A DNA stretch of 64,000 bases. Source: Vibrio tapetis subsp. quintayensis. GTDB lineage: Bacteria; Pseudomonadota; Gammaproteobacteria; Enterobacterales; Vibrionaceae. Location of the stretch: NCBI RefSeq assembly GCF_030409945.1, contig NZ_JAUFQV010000026.1, positions 372,001-436,000 of the forward strand, given 5' to 3'. A program made the position numbers and the translations under genes. Under the pieces are notes generated by a model. The model was given only the letters and a program-made list of their open reading frames with translations, was not told the origin of the DNA and searched no databases. Position 1 is the stretch's first letter, and the number at the start of each line of letters is the position of its first letter. Of the stretch, positions 9,728-18,679 are shown in pieces.

Positions 9728-9747
9728 CAAAGAAAGCGCTTTCTTTG
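9728..9747. promoter_or_regulatory. LacI-family operator O1
   Basis: This is a perfect 20-base palindrome, CAAAGAAAGCGCTTTCTTTG, with the central C-G step typical of LacI-family operators. It lies between the divergent repressor and porin genes and shares its 18-base core exactly with the site at 9904-9921, 175 bases away. Confidence 0.8.
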
Positions 9748-9903
9748 GTGATGGTGTTCACGGTTTATTAGAAAGGGCGATTATATACTCAGCATCAACG
9801 GCTAAGGGATGAATAAAGCCGACAGATAAAGGGAATTAATCAGTTTAATCCGCTGCCTTCCTGTTTTGTCACCTCGTCTTATAGTCGAATATTTTTAAAT
9901 ATA

Positions 9904-9921
9904 AAAGAAAGCGCTTTCTTT
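9904..9921. promoter_or_regulatory. LacI-family operator O2 at the porin start
   Basis: This perfect 18-base palindrome (AAAGAAAGC/GCTTTCTTT) ends 25 bases before the porin ATG, so a bound repressor would block the promoter or early transcript. Together with the site at 9728-9747 it could support looping; the centre-to-centre distance is 175 bases. Confidence 0.8.
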
Positions 9922-9946
9922 CTGGCGCAAATAACATGGAGTTAAT

Positions 9947-11224
9947 ATGAAGATTTCCAAAGTATCTTTGGCGTGCTTGCTAGCCCTTTCTACCCAGGCA
10001 ACACAGGTAATGGCAGAAACTGAAGACGGGTTTGAATTTCACGGCTATTTCCGAGCAGGAGTGCTGGTGAGTGCTGACAATGACTTTAAACGAGCAAAGT
10101 TTCCAGCATCAAAAGAACGTTTAGGCCGATTAGGTATTGAGTCGGATAACCACTTTGAGTTGGCATTACAGAAAAATTTCAGCATGGACAACGGCCAAAA
10201 AATCCGCATTAAAACTCGTGCGGGTGCTGATAACAGCCAATCTGCAATGAACCAATTGGGCGCCAATGCTGATGCCGCTAATTCTCAAATTGGTTTAATG
10301 GAAACATTTGTAGAGTTTGAAGGTGTTCTGAGTGATACAGGCGTACTTTGGGCTGGTAAACGCTTTTACGGCAAAGATAACTACATTTTCATGACCGATT
10401 TCTTCTATACCGATATGTCTGGTACGGGTGTTGGTATTGAAGGTGTCGAGTTAGGAGGAAACAAGTGGGATTTCGCTTATATCGGAAGTGATAATTCTCA
10501 AGATACAACTAACTTTTGGAGCGATGAAAACAACCTGATGCATGCTTTTCACACTAGTGTGAATTTTGGTACTTTCGAAGTACACGGCATGGCAAAACAT
10601 CTTCCTGATAATATTGTTGGTGGTGAAACTTACGCGAGCAGTGGTGCTGAAGTTACGGGTATTTACCACTCAGAGTCAGTATTTGGTTTGTCTGATAAAG
10701 GATTTACAAAATACATCGCACAAGCGGGTAAAGGTTTAGGTTCTGGCCAATTATTAGGTGGTACGCTCACTACTTATAATGCATATAAGCCAGGTAACGG
10801 TGCGCTTGAAGGGCCATCGAAAATGAAGAAAGTTCAATCAGGTGACACGTCTGCTCGTGCCTTGGTATGGGGCGGTTACTTCTTTGAAAATGGTGTAAAT
10901 GTGTTCCACTCTATTCAAGGTCAGTATAACGACATGGAAGACGGAGCGACGGATTACTGGACATCGGCAATGGTACGTCCATCATTCCCAGTGGTAGAAA
11001 ACTTCTTCATCGCAACGGAATTTGGTTATCAGTACAACAACTGGAAAGATGCAAGTGGTTCAGGCGACAACGCAACACAATACAAAGCAACGATAGCACC
11101 AACTATTATTGTACCAACGGGAATGGGGCCTGCACCAGAGATTAGATTCTTGGCAACGTACTTAGATGGCGATAAGCGTGACAAAGATTTCATTGTCGGC
11201 ATTCAAGCTGATATGTGGTGGTAA
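9947..11224 (+). CDS. LamB-type carbohydrate porin
   Basis: The protein has 425 residues with a clean signal peptide ending V-M-A-E. The mature start F-E-F-H-G-Y-F-R-A-G and the elements R-L-G-I-E, T-F-V-E-F and W-A-G-K-R-F-Y are those of the maltoporin/ScrY/BglH superfamily. The chain ends in alternating hydrophobic and aromatic residues, W-W at the terminus, as expected for an outer-membrane barrel. Family members form trimeric channels for oligosaccharides. Adjacent GH3 glucosidase and LacI-type control suggest beta-glucan oligosaccharides such as laminari- or cello-oligomers, but the substrate is inferred. Transcription probably starts near the operator at 9904 and ends at the hairpin at 11263. 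Confidence 0.88.
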   Translation: MKISKVSLACLLALSTQATQVMAETEDGFEFHGYFRAGVLVSADNDFKRAKFPASKERLGRLGIESDNHFELALQKNFSMDNGQKIRIKTRAGADNSQSAMNQLGANADAANSQIGLMETFVEFEGVLSDTGVLWAGKRFYGKDNYIFMTDFFYTDMSGTGVGIEGVELGGNKWDFAYIGSDNSQDTTNFWSDENNLMHAFHTSVNFGTFEVHGMAKHLPDNIVGGETYASSGAEVTGIYHSESVFGLSDKGFTKYIAQAGKGLGSGQLLGGTLTTYNAYKPGNGALEGPSKMKKVQSGDTSARALVWGGYFFENGVNVFHSIQGQYNDMEDGATDYWTSAMVRPSFPVVENFFIATEFGYQYNNWKDASGSGDNATQYKATIAPTIIVPTGMGPAPEIRFLATYLDGDKRDKDFIVGIQADMWW

Positions 11225-11262
11225 TGAGTTAGTTTTCTTTTGCGGGGGAGCAGAGGGACTTT

Positions 11263-11288
11263 GGCAGCCAGTAATGGCTGCCTTTTTT
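11263..11288 (+). terminator. rho-independent terminator after the porin gene
   Basis: GGCAGCCA and TGGCTGCC form an 8-bp stem with a 4-base loop, followed by six T. It separates the porin gene from the glucosidase gene, so the latter may have its own promoter. Confidence 0.88.
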
Positions 11289-11408
11289 CGTTTGACCGGG
11301 TATGGATGAAACATCGCTCACAAACTGGCGATTAAGCGTATCAACAATGCGTATTTTGCCAAAACTATGCCCTATTATGAATCAACATTTATTGAGTAAG
11401 AGTCAGTT

Positions 11409-13958
11409 ATGGAAACGTGCCCATATTTCGCCGATTGGCCAAAAATACAAACCCAAAAAGATCCGAAAATTGAGCAGTTAATTGCGACAATTCTGGCGCA
11501 GATGACCCTAGAAGAAAAAGTGGGTCAAATGATCCAACCAAACTTGCGAGACGTGACTCCCGAAGAAGCCAGAGAATATAAACTCGGCTCCATTTTAAAT
11601 GGGGGAGGAGCGTGGCCGAATGAAAATAAACACGCCAGCGCGAAATGTTGGGCTAACAAAGCCGATGAATTCTGGCTTGCGGTTGAAGAAGCTTATATCG
11701 ATCGCCCATTTCGAATTCCATTTATGTGGGCAACCGATGCGGTGCACGGGCATAACAACGTTTTTGGTGCAACGGTGTTTCCTCATAACATCGGTTTAGG
11801 GGCGGCGCGAGACAACGAACTGATTCGAAAAATTGGAGAGATCACCGCCAAAGAAATTGTGGCAACTGGGCTTGATTGGACATTCGCACCTACCGTAGCG
11901 ACACCACGTAACTTACGCTGGGGTCGTGTATATGAGGGTTACTCGGAAGACCCTACGATTACCTATCACTACGCGCAGCAAATGGTACTTGGCTTACAGG
12001 GCAACTCTCAAGAGCTTAAAACTGACTTAAAAGTTTTGTCTAATGTGAAGCATTGGCTTGGGGATGGTGGCACGGTTAATGGTGTTGACCGTGGAGTAAA
12101 TGGTTACTCAGAAGAGCTGCTTCGCAATATTCACGGGCCTGGGTATTTTAGTGGCTTACAAGCCGGTGCTCAGGTGGTGATGTCATCCTTTAATAGCTGG
12201 CGCGACGAAGCCAATTACGACCACACCACAAATGGAGTCGAGTACAATCAAAAGATCCATGGTAGTAAGTACTTGCTTAATGATGTGCTCAAGCAACATA
12301 TGGGCTATGACGGTGTAGTCGTAACGGATTGGCATGGTCATGCCGAAGTAAGTAAATGTTCTGATGGCGACGCAAGTTACGCAATCAACGCGGGTAACGA
12401 TGTGCTGATGGTGCCGGTAAGAGAACATTGGAAAAGCGTTTGGAAACAAACTCTAGAAGACGTTAATCGTGGGATCATCTCGGCAGAACGCATTGATGAT
12501 GCGGTCACAAGAATACTGAGAATTAAAGCTCGTGCAGGTCTTTGGGACAAACCGCAACCGAGTCAGCGCCGATTAGCCGGGAATTCAAATATCTTAGGGG
12601 CAGACGAACATCGCATGGTGGCCCGTGAAGCGGTTAGAAAATCTTTGGTATTACTCAAGAATGACAACAATATCTTACCATTAGCGGCAAATCAAAAGGT
12701 TTGGCTAACTGGTAGCGCGGCGGACGATTTGCAAAAACAAGCGGGTGGATGGAACTTGACTTGGCAAGGTGATGAGAATTCAGTTTCCGATTTTCCGGGG
12801 GCTACTACGTTAAAAATGGCATTAGAGCAGGAAATGCCCAACCTTGACTTTGACCCGGAGCAAAGAGGGGAGTATGCCGCTGGAGATATCGCGATCGTTG
12901 CGTTTGGCGAAGACCCCTATGCAGAAATGATGGGAGACATAAAAACGTGGCAAAGTTTGGAATATTCAAGCCTAAAGCGCAGTTACTCTAACGATTGTGC
13001 CATTATCGATAAACTTCACTCTCAAGGTGTAAAGGTAATTTCTGTATTCTTTAGTGGCAGGCCTTTGTATCTCAATAAAGAAATCGGTTTGTCTGAAGCC
13101 TTTGTGGCTGCGTGGTTGCCCGGCAGTGAGGGCTTAGGGATCACCGATGTATTGGTCGGCGAGGCCGTGACTGAAAAAGGGCTGAGTTCATGCGACAGTG
13201 ATAGCGATTTACAAGTGAAGCCAAGGGTTGATTTTCAAGGTAAGTTATCTTTCAGTTGGCCAAATAAAATGCGCAGTGATGCTGTGAATGCTCGTCCTTC
13301 TCACGTCCCGAATTACGTGTTGCCCGAGCAAGAACAAGATCCAGAAGGAGAACACAAGCCGCTATTTGAGTTGGGTTATGGTTTGACTTATAAAGATGAT
13401 GTGTTCGTTAACGTGGAATTAGATCAAGACGAGTTTTGCGATCATCAGCAAAATAAGCCACTCGAATTATATGGAATCAGAGCCAACGTTGGTGATTATC
13501 AACTGAGAGTGAGAGACGCGGAACATATCATGGGGGTAGACGTTTCTCGAAATAACCCAGTTATATTATCTAGTGTTGACACTTTTCCTTATAATTACCA
13601 GCAACAACAGGATGCGATCAGATGGATATGCCGTGACGGTGGTGGAGAGTTGTACCTTAATTCCACGGATGGCAGTACCGATAACTTGTCTGGTTTTTCT
13701 AAAGGACTAAAATTTGATATTAGAATAATCAGTTTGAGTGATTCAGCTATATGTGTAGGAATATCCGAGTTAAGTGATCTAAGTATCGATATTAGCCCGT
13801 ACCTTGATGCTGACTTAATCGGTAGCGATGAATTTCAGACAATAGACATCCCGATAAGTGAGTTTTCTGAACAGGATCTCCGTTATATTGATACTCCCTT
13901 GATTCTTGGTTGTGTTGGTGATCTAGAGTGTGTGATTGGTAATGTGTCGTGGTACTAG
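11409..13958 (+). CDS. glycoside hydrolase family 3 beta-glucosidase (ExoP type)
   Basis: The 849-residue protein has no signal peptide, so it should act in the cytoplasm. The N-terminal barrel has M-T-L-E-E-K-V-G-Q-M, the D-A-V-H-G-H-N sugar-binding loop and V-V-V-T-D-W with the nucleophile Asp at residue 307. The second alpha/beta domain (about 410-620) carries S-L-V-L-L-K-N and W-L-P-G-S-E-G. A C-terminal beta-sandwich of about 190 residues matches the extra domain of marine ExoP-like exo-1,3/1,4-beta-glucosidases. It probably cleaves glucose from oligosaccharides imported through the neighbouring porin. No sugar transporter for the inner membrane is present in the window. Confidence 0.9.
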   Translation: METCPYFADWPKIQTQKDPKIEQLIATILAQMTLEEKVGQMIQPNLRDVTPEEAREYKLGSILNGGGAWPNENKHASAKCWANKADEFWLAVEEAYIDRPFRIPFMWATDAVHGHNNVFGATVFPHNIGLGAARDNELIRKIGEITAKEIVATGLDWTFAPTVATPRNLRWGRVYEGYSEDPTITYHYAQQMVLGLQGNSQELKTDLKVLSNVKHWLGDGGTVNGVDRGVNGYSEELLRNIHGPGYFSGLQAGAQVVMSSFNSWRDEANYDHTTNGVEYNQKIHGSKYLLNDVLKQHMGYDGVVVTDWHGHAEVSKCSDGDASYAINAGNDVLMVPVREHWKSVWKQTLEDVNRGIISAERIDDAVTRILRIKARAGLWDKPQPSQRRLAGNSNILGADEHRMVAREAVRKSLVLLKNDNNILPLAANQKVWLTGSAADDLQKQAGGWNLTWQGDENSVSDFPGATTLKMALEQEMPNLDFDPEQRGEYAAGDIAIVAFGEDPYAEMMGDIKTWQSLEYSSLKRSYSNDCAIIDKLHSQGVKVISVFFSGRPLYLNKEIGLSEAFVAAWLPGSEGLGITDVLVGEAVTEKGLSSCDSDSDLQVKPRVDFQGKLSFSWPNKMRSDAVNARPSHVPNYVLPEQEQDPEGEHKPLFELGYGLTYKDDVFVNVELDQDEFCDHQQNKPLELYGIRANVGDYQLRVRDAEHIMGVDVSRNNPVILSSVDTFPYNYQQQQDAIRWICRDGGGELYLNSTDGSTDNLSGFSKGLKFDIRIISLSDSAICVGISELSDLSIDISPYLDADLIGSDEFQTIDIPISEFSEQDLRYIDTPLILGCVGDLECVIGNVSWY

Positions 13959-13981
13959 CAACGCTGTGAGTAGGAAAAAAA

Positions 13982-14386
13982 TTGACAATTAAACGTATAA
14001 ACTGGCAGCAAGCGCTGCCAATCAGGCATCAAGTATTGTGGCCGACTGAATCTCCAGAATTTTGCAAAGTCGAAGCAGACGAGTCGGCGATGCATTATGG
14101 CTATTTTGTTAAAGAAAAATTGGTTGCGGTTGCATCGATTTATATTGATGGAAAAAAAGCGAGGCTAAGAAAGTTCGCCACATTAGGCGAGTATCAATCA
14201 CAAGGAATTGGTACTCAGCTAGTGGCTTATATATTGACGGATCTGACTGACACACAAGCCAGCGTATTTTGGTGTGATGCAAGAGCAACAGCTGTTGGAT
14301 TTTATCAACGACAAGGTCTAATCGTGAACGGGACGATTTTTTATAAATCGGGCGTTGCTTATTATAAAATGTCTCGTGATGTTTAG
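13982..14386 (+). CDS. GNAT-family N-acetyltransferase
   Basis: This 134-residue protein begins with TTG, 8 bases after AGGA, and lies 23 bases downstream of the glucosidase gene, so the two are probably cotranscribed. The acetyl-CoA-binding motif A is visible as Y-Q-S-Q-G-I-G-T-Q-L-V, preceded by L-R-K-F-A-T. A later A-T-A-V-G-F-Y-Q-R-Q-G-L is the usual motif B. The substrate cannot be told from the sequence. The domain is short, as in the ElaA/YhbS-like single-domain members. Confidence 0.8.
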   Translation: MTIKRINWQQALPIRHQVLWPTESPEFCKVEADESAMHYGYFVKEKLVAVASIYIDGKKARLRKFATLGEYQSQGIGTQLVAYILTDLTDTQASVFWCDARATAVGFYQRQGLIVNGTIFYKSGVAYYKMSRDV

Positions 14387-14632
14387 TGTGTTAAACGCTA
14401 TTTTTAATATGTTTAATTTATGATAAATGGAATATAAAATTTGCGTGTGGGTTCATTGTAAGGGCCCCATAGCGGCTATATCCATTTCAGAGAACTCAAG
14501 ATTTACTAACGTAGACCTGCTGTAAGCGTATCAGCATAATAAAGTCATGATTGTGAAATATAGTTATGGGAGTATGAATCTAAATAGAAAAGAATAAATC
14601 ATAATAAACAGCTAAATAGGTTGGTTACGCTT

Positions 14633-15508
14633 ATGTTTGAACGTTTAATGAAGTCGTGGTTCAAATCTGATAAGAAAGACCCAATATTGGTTATCTTTGC
14701 TAGTCAATATATGCAATTAACTAATATGTCGAATCAACAATTTATAATGAATCAAAAAGTATTGGCCCCAAGTTATGATTGGTATCTAAACAAACAACAA
14801 ATTGATCCTCTGTTGTTTGAAAAGGCCGGCCATTTTGCATTGGCTCATGAGAACAGATTCGGAAATCAATTGTGGCTGCAGAACTTGATTTCGTGGCTGG
14901 AAAGTGAGCGCCTGCCTGTCATTATGTCAAATTGCCACGATACGATGAACACGAATATTGAGCCGATTGCTACCAAAGGCAGCGTGGGTGTTATCAGCAT
15001 AGGGCGGGACTTTCATATGTCGGTTGACGCGACATTGCAAACGGGATCGGCATATCATCGTATTTTAGAAAAGTATGACCAGTTGCAATTTTTAGGGCTA
15101 GGAATTGACGAAGAAAAACTCAGCGCTTCAGAGCTTGAATACGCAGAAGACATGAATTGCTACTGGTTAACAAAAGCAGAATGTAACTTGCGACACCGCC
15201 ACCAAATCAAAGATCAGTTATATAGTTTTGGGGCAAAAGTTGAACAGTTGGTGATCGATATTGATTTGGCCTCTATTATCGCGCATTACCGAAACCAAAC
15301 CACCGTTGGCATTGACTTACCTTGGCTGACACAAGTGCTTCGTTATTGCATTTCATCAGGAAAACTAAAGTTAGTGCAACTGGTTGGTGACAGAGAATAT
15401 CTTGTGTACTCAAGGCAAGTTCTAACGTTACTTGAAACAATATTAACCAGCGATGCACCAACGCCTCAGTCTGAATGGCCGCTAATAGAACCACCGATTG
15501 CGAGATAA
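14633..15508 (+). CDS. ureohydrolase (arginase/agmatinase)-fold protein with altered metal site
   Basis: Counting from the ATG at 14633, three regions line up with the ureohydrolase metal motifs. S-N-C-H-D has the His at residue 102 where the family has G-G-D-H. D-F-H-M-S (126-130) stands where the family has D-A-H-x-D, so the third ligand is Ser. D-I-D (209-211) matches the late S-x-D-x-D motif. Five of six canonical ligands are therefore plausible and one is substituted. The typical D-P-x-x-x-P-x-T after the last motif is absent. It may have lost activity or use a different substrate. A TTG at 14621 gives a start four residues longer. The gene stands alone and is convergent with the chitinase gene. 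Confidence 0.6.
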   Translation: MFERLMKSWFKSDKKDPILVIFASQYMQLTNMSNQQFIMNQKVLAPSYDWYLNKQQIDPLLFEKAGHFALAHENRFGNQLWLQNLISWLESERLPVIMSNCHDTMNTNIEPIATKGSVGVISIGRDFHMSVDATLQTGSAYHRILEKYDQLQFLGLGIDEEKLSASELEYAEDMNCYWLTKAECNLRHRHQIKDQLYSFGAKVEQLVIDIDLASIIAHYRNQTTVGIDLPWLTQVLRYCISSGKLKLVQLVGDREYLVYSRQVLTLLETILTSDAPTPQSEWPLIEPPIAR

Positions 15509-15527
15509 CAAATCAACTCATCCCGCT

Positions 15528-15567
15528 AAAAATAACGGGCATCCAATTAGGGATACCCGTTATTTGC
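15528..15567. terminator. bidirectional terminator between convergent genes
   Basis: AAATAACGGG (15530-15539) pairs with CCCGTTATTT (15556-15565). After one mismatch, ATCC pairs with GGAT inside. A-rich and T-rich flanks allow termination in both directions between the ureohydrolase-like and chitinase genes. Confidence 0.8.
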
Positions 15568-15590
15568 GCTTTATTGGCTACGTTAAGATC

Positions 15591-17030
15591 CTATACTACT
15601 TTCCAAGGGCCCCATGCACCACTTTGTTCTGGATCATCTCCTTGGGTATACCACTTAGCTTCGTAAGTGATCCCATTAATGACGACTTGGTCTCCTCCGT
15701 TATAGACCTTTGTTGCACTCCAGCCGTTTGGTGTTGGATCGGGGCCTGGTCCCGGATCCGGAGTGATGGTATCGACAACGCGAACTTGCGGCCAGTTGGA
15801 GTGAGACTCGTAAAAGTTAGTCACACATTTTTCGTAGTCGCCAGGTACAAGTGCAGAATAGGCGGTTTGAAAACCAACCAGTTCACATTCAAAAGAGGCC
15901 CCCTCAGGCCTATCAGCGTAGTACTTCCAGTTACCATCCCAGTTGGTATAAAGCACGTCAGTCGCGCCATTTAAGTTCAAACTGCCGTATGGGGTTTGTT
16001 GCCAGCATGTATTGGCTTCGTCTGCTTCGACGGGGATTTGATAATGGTTAGATAGCCCCTCCCAGTAACGAATACGGTTAACAGGTTGGCCTTTGTTTTT
16101 GTTTTGCTCGCCACATTCGATACCACCATTAATGACATTGATGGTGGTACCAAATCCGTAACCAATATTCGCCTCAGTTTCACGCAAAGAAGGCGACCAT
16201 GTTCTGTCAATAACGTGCAACATGGCAGGCTTAGGCGCTTGTGGTGTAAGGAAAAACCAAATTGCCGAAGCAAGGTTGAGCCATGAGTCCGCGACCAGGC
16301 CAGGGTTGTTTAGCAATACCGTCGCATCGCCATCAAACATGACTTCAGAGAATGCACCGTAGTTAAAGTGATAAGACAGTTGCTTCGCGCCACGCCCAAA
16401 ATAACCTTGGTTGGCGGCACACGGCCAACGTTTGTTTTGCCAGTCATTTTGGCCACAACCAGTGGTGTAACCGGGTTGCCCCTCAGACCAGCCCATCTCA
16501 CGAACATGAACAAGAGCCTGTTGCCACTCTTCAAGCCCTAACGGGTTATCCCACGTATTGTCGATGGCGATATGACCACCGGTTTCTTGAGAAAAGTGAG
16601 CGAATGCGGTGACGATCGATTTTTTACAGATGGCATCTGCGTTTCTTCCGTCGGTGTAATCGCCACAAAAGGCTGGAAACTTACCAATAGCTCGTAAGAA
16701 GCGGGTATAGGTGTATTCAGGGGCGGCCATATGGGTTAGAAAATCCCATTGTTCTTGTGGAAATACTCGCTCTACTCGCTTTACGTTTGCAGGGTTACTC
16801 GCAACACCGGCATCAATAGCTTCAACCACGGTGTTGGTTTGTGTTTCTAGTGCTTGCGCCCAGATTGCGTACATAGGGTCACTGGTTTTAGCTGCTTCGA
16901 GAGCGTGAATTTCAGCTCGAGAAACGATGTAACCGGTCGGATTGAGAGGGTCTGGCTGTGGATTCATTGTGGCAGCATCGGCTGCAAAGCTGCAACCAAT
17001 GAGTGCAGGGATAAGGCCAAGTTTGAACAT
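15591..17030 (-). CDS. secreted GH19 chitinase with chitin-binding module
   Basis: The 479-residue protein starts with a signal peptide of about 19 residues ending A-A-D-A. The GH19 catalytic domain has A-H-F-S-Q-E-T-G-G-H with the catalytic Glu at about residue 149, and G-Y-F-G-R-G-A-K-Q-L-S-Y. A Pro/Asp/Gly-rich linker (P-D-P-G-P-G-P-D-P) then leads to a C-terminal CBM5/12-type chitin-binding module of about 45 residues with paired aromatics (W-S, Y-E-A-K-W-Y, W-G-P-W). It should be exported and hydrolyse chitin, a common vibrio carbon source. The gene is monocistronic and ends near the convergent terminator at 15528-15567. Confidence 0.92.
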   Translation of the reverse strand: MFKLGLIPALIGCSFAADAATMNPQPDPLNPTGYIVSRAEIHALEAAKTSDPMYAIWAQALETQTNTVVEAIDAGVASNPANVKRVERVFPQEQWDFLTHMAAPEYTYTRFLRAIGKFPAFCGDYTDGRNADAICKKSIVTAFAHFSQETGGHIAIDNTWDNPLGLEEWQQALVHVREMGWSEGQPGYTTGCGQNDWQNKRWPCAANQGYFGRGAKQLSYHFNYGAFSEVMFDGDATVLLNNPGLVADSWLNLASAIWFFLTPQAPKPAMLHVIDRTWSPSLRETEANIGYGFGTTINVINGGIECGEQNKNKGQPVNRIRYWEGLSNHYQIPVEADEANTCWQQTPYGSLNLNGATDVLYTNWDGNWKYYADRPEGASFECELVGFQTAYSALVPGDYEKCVTNFYESHSNWPQVRVVDTITPDPGPGPDPTPNGWSATKVYNGGDQVVINGITYEAKWYTQGDDPEQSGAWGPWKVV

Positions 17031-17399
17031 GAATTGACTCCTAATCTATCTAAATAAGTGTTCCGTAAATTACGGTGGATAAATGAAATAGTCTTGTGTC
17101 AAAAATTATCTTAGTCGCGCGGCGAATAAACGGGAAATGCAGTCGGGAGAGCTTTTGTCAGCATGCGGCGGGATTCAAAACTTGCTAGGTAACAGGCTAC
17201 AGAATCATGGAATAGGTGCGATATCGCTACCAATTGCTGTGAGTGACGTGTTCCGGAGTTATTTTACAATTGGTTGAATTGAAGTCGATTCCACTGCCTG
17301 TTGCTACTTAAATGTAAACGTATCAAATGCTTGCGGGTATTTTTGTGAAAATTTAAGTCGTTATATAGTTATCTTGTCATTAATAAACGATTTAAATTA
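17031..17399. other. divergent chitinase/galT intergenic region
   Basis: About 525 bases separate the chitinase start from galT. The part up to 17399 is AT-rich with no convincing open frame. It should hold the chitinase promoter. A weak GalR-like site, TGTAAACGTATCA (17312-17324), lies about 89 bases upstream of the strong operator at 17400. Confidence 0.4.
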
Positions 17400-17415
17400 G
17401 TGTAAACGTTTCCAC
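17400..17415. promoter_or_regulatory. GalR/GalS-type operator upstream of galT
   Basis: The 16 bases GTGTAAACGTTTCCAC match the known enterobacterial GalR/GalS operator consensus (GTGnAAnCGnTTnCAC) at every fixed position. The site lies about 140 bases upstream of galT. No galR gene is in the window; the regulator would be encoded elsewhere. The LacI-type repressor at 8560 is expected to bind a different sequence. Confidence 0.8.
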
Positions 17416-17555
17416 AAATTGTGATGTGAACGTAAGTTTGTAACCGGATGACCTGCTAGTATTTAGCCAATGAAGCAGATTTAGCCGATTAATGTGAGTG
17501 AATGGTTAATAGTTTGCATTTAAATACGGCTGACTTAACGAAAAGAGATTATTGA

Positions 17556-18611
17556 ATGTCAGAGAGTAAATTTGATCCCGTTGAACACCCCCATAGAAGA
17601 TACAACCCATTAACGGGACAGTGGATCTTAGTGTCACCGCATCGTGCCAAGCGCCCGTGGAGTGGGCAAGATGAAACACCCGCAACAGAAACCCTAGCGT
17701 CGTACGAATCGGAGTGTTTTCTTTGTCCTGGTAACGCCCGTATTTCCGGCGATGAAAACCCAGATTATGAGGGAACGTACGTATTTGGTAATGATTTTGC
17801 TGCATTGATGCCAGACTCACCGGCCGCTCCGGAATCAAGTAATCCTCTGTTTAAAGCTCAAGGTGTACGTGGTCTTAGCCGTGTGATCTGTTTCTCTCCT
17901 GACCACAGCAAAACTCTACCAGAGTTGCCGCTCAGAAAAATCCGTGGCGTCATTGATACATGGGATGAGCAAATTGAAGAGTTAGGTGAAGATTACCTTT
18001 GGGTTCAGGCATTTGAGAATAAAGGTGAAACCATGGGCTGCTCTCAACCGCATCCTCATGGTCAAATTTGGGCAAACAGTTTTCTACCCAATGAAATTGA
18101 ACGTAAAGATCTTAATTTAAAATCGCATTACCAGAAGCATGGAAGTAATTTGCTGGTGGACTACGCGAATCAGGAATCTGCGGACGGTACTCGTACTGTT
18201 GTTGAAACTGAACATTGGATAGCGGTGGTCCCGTATTGGGCTGCTTGGCCGTTTGAAACCATGTTGTTACCAAAAGCTCACATTCGCAGAATGGCTGAGC
18301 TGTCTGATGAACAACGGGATGACTTAGCACTGGCAATCAAGAAGCTGACCAGTCGTTACGACAACCTATTTGAGTGCTCATTTCCGTATTCGATGGGGTG
18401 GCATTACGCACCATTTTTCGAACAGGGCACAGACATTGAATATTGGCAGTTGCACGCTCTATTTTATCCGCCATTACTGCGCTCAGCGTCTGTTCGCAAA
18501 TTCATGGTTGGGTATGAAATGCTAGCGGAATCTCAACGAGATCTAACGGCAGAACAAGCCGCCCAGCGCTTGAGAGACGTGAGTGACGTTCACTATAAAG
18601 AACAAAAATAA
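17556..18611 (+). CDS. galT: galactose-1-phosphate uridylyltransferase
   Basis: The 351-residue length is normal for bacterial GalT. The N-terminus has [20 protein letters not shown]. The active site is H-P-H-G-Q with the nucleophilic His at residue 168. A Cys-x2-Cys zinc pair occurs near residue 53 (C-F-L-C). The enzyme exchanges UMP between UDP-glucose and galactose-1-phosphate in the Leloir pathway. galK follows 68 bases downstream in the same operon. galE and galM, often linked, are not adjacent. A GalR-type operator upstream suggests galactose induction. Confidence 0.96.
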   Translation: MSESKFDPVEHPHRRYNPLTGQWILVSPHRAKRPWSGQDETPATETLASYESECFLCPGNARISGDENPDYEGTYVFGNDFAALMPDSPAAPESSNPLFKAQGVRGLSRVICFSPDHSKTLPELPLRKIRGVIDTWDEQIEELGEDYLWVQAFENKGETMGCSQPHPHGQIWANSFLPNEIERKDLNLKSHYQKHGSNLLVDYANQESADGTRTVVETEHWIAVVPYWAAWPFETMLLPKAHIRRMAELSDEQRDDLALAIKKLTSRYDNLFECSFPYSMGWHYAPFFEQGTDIEYWQLHALFYPPLLRSASVRKFMVGYEMLAESQRDLTAEQAAQRLRDVSDVHYKEQK

Positions 18612-18679
18612 GCGGTTTCTAAAGCGGCTTGTAAGACAAAGATTTAGCGAAAAGAATCAGAGAATTTGAGGAAACACGC

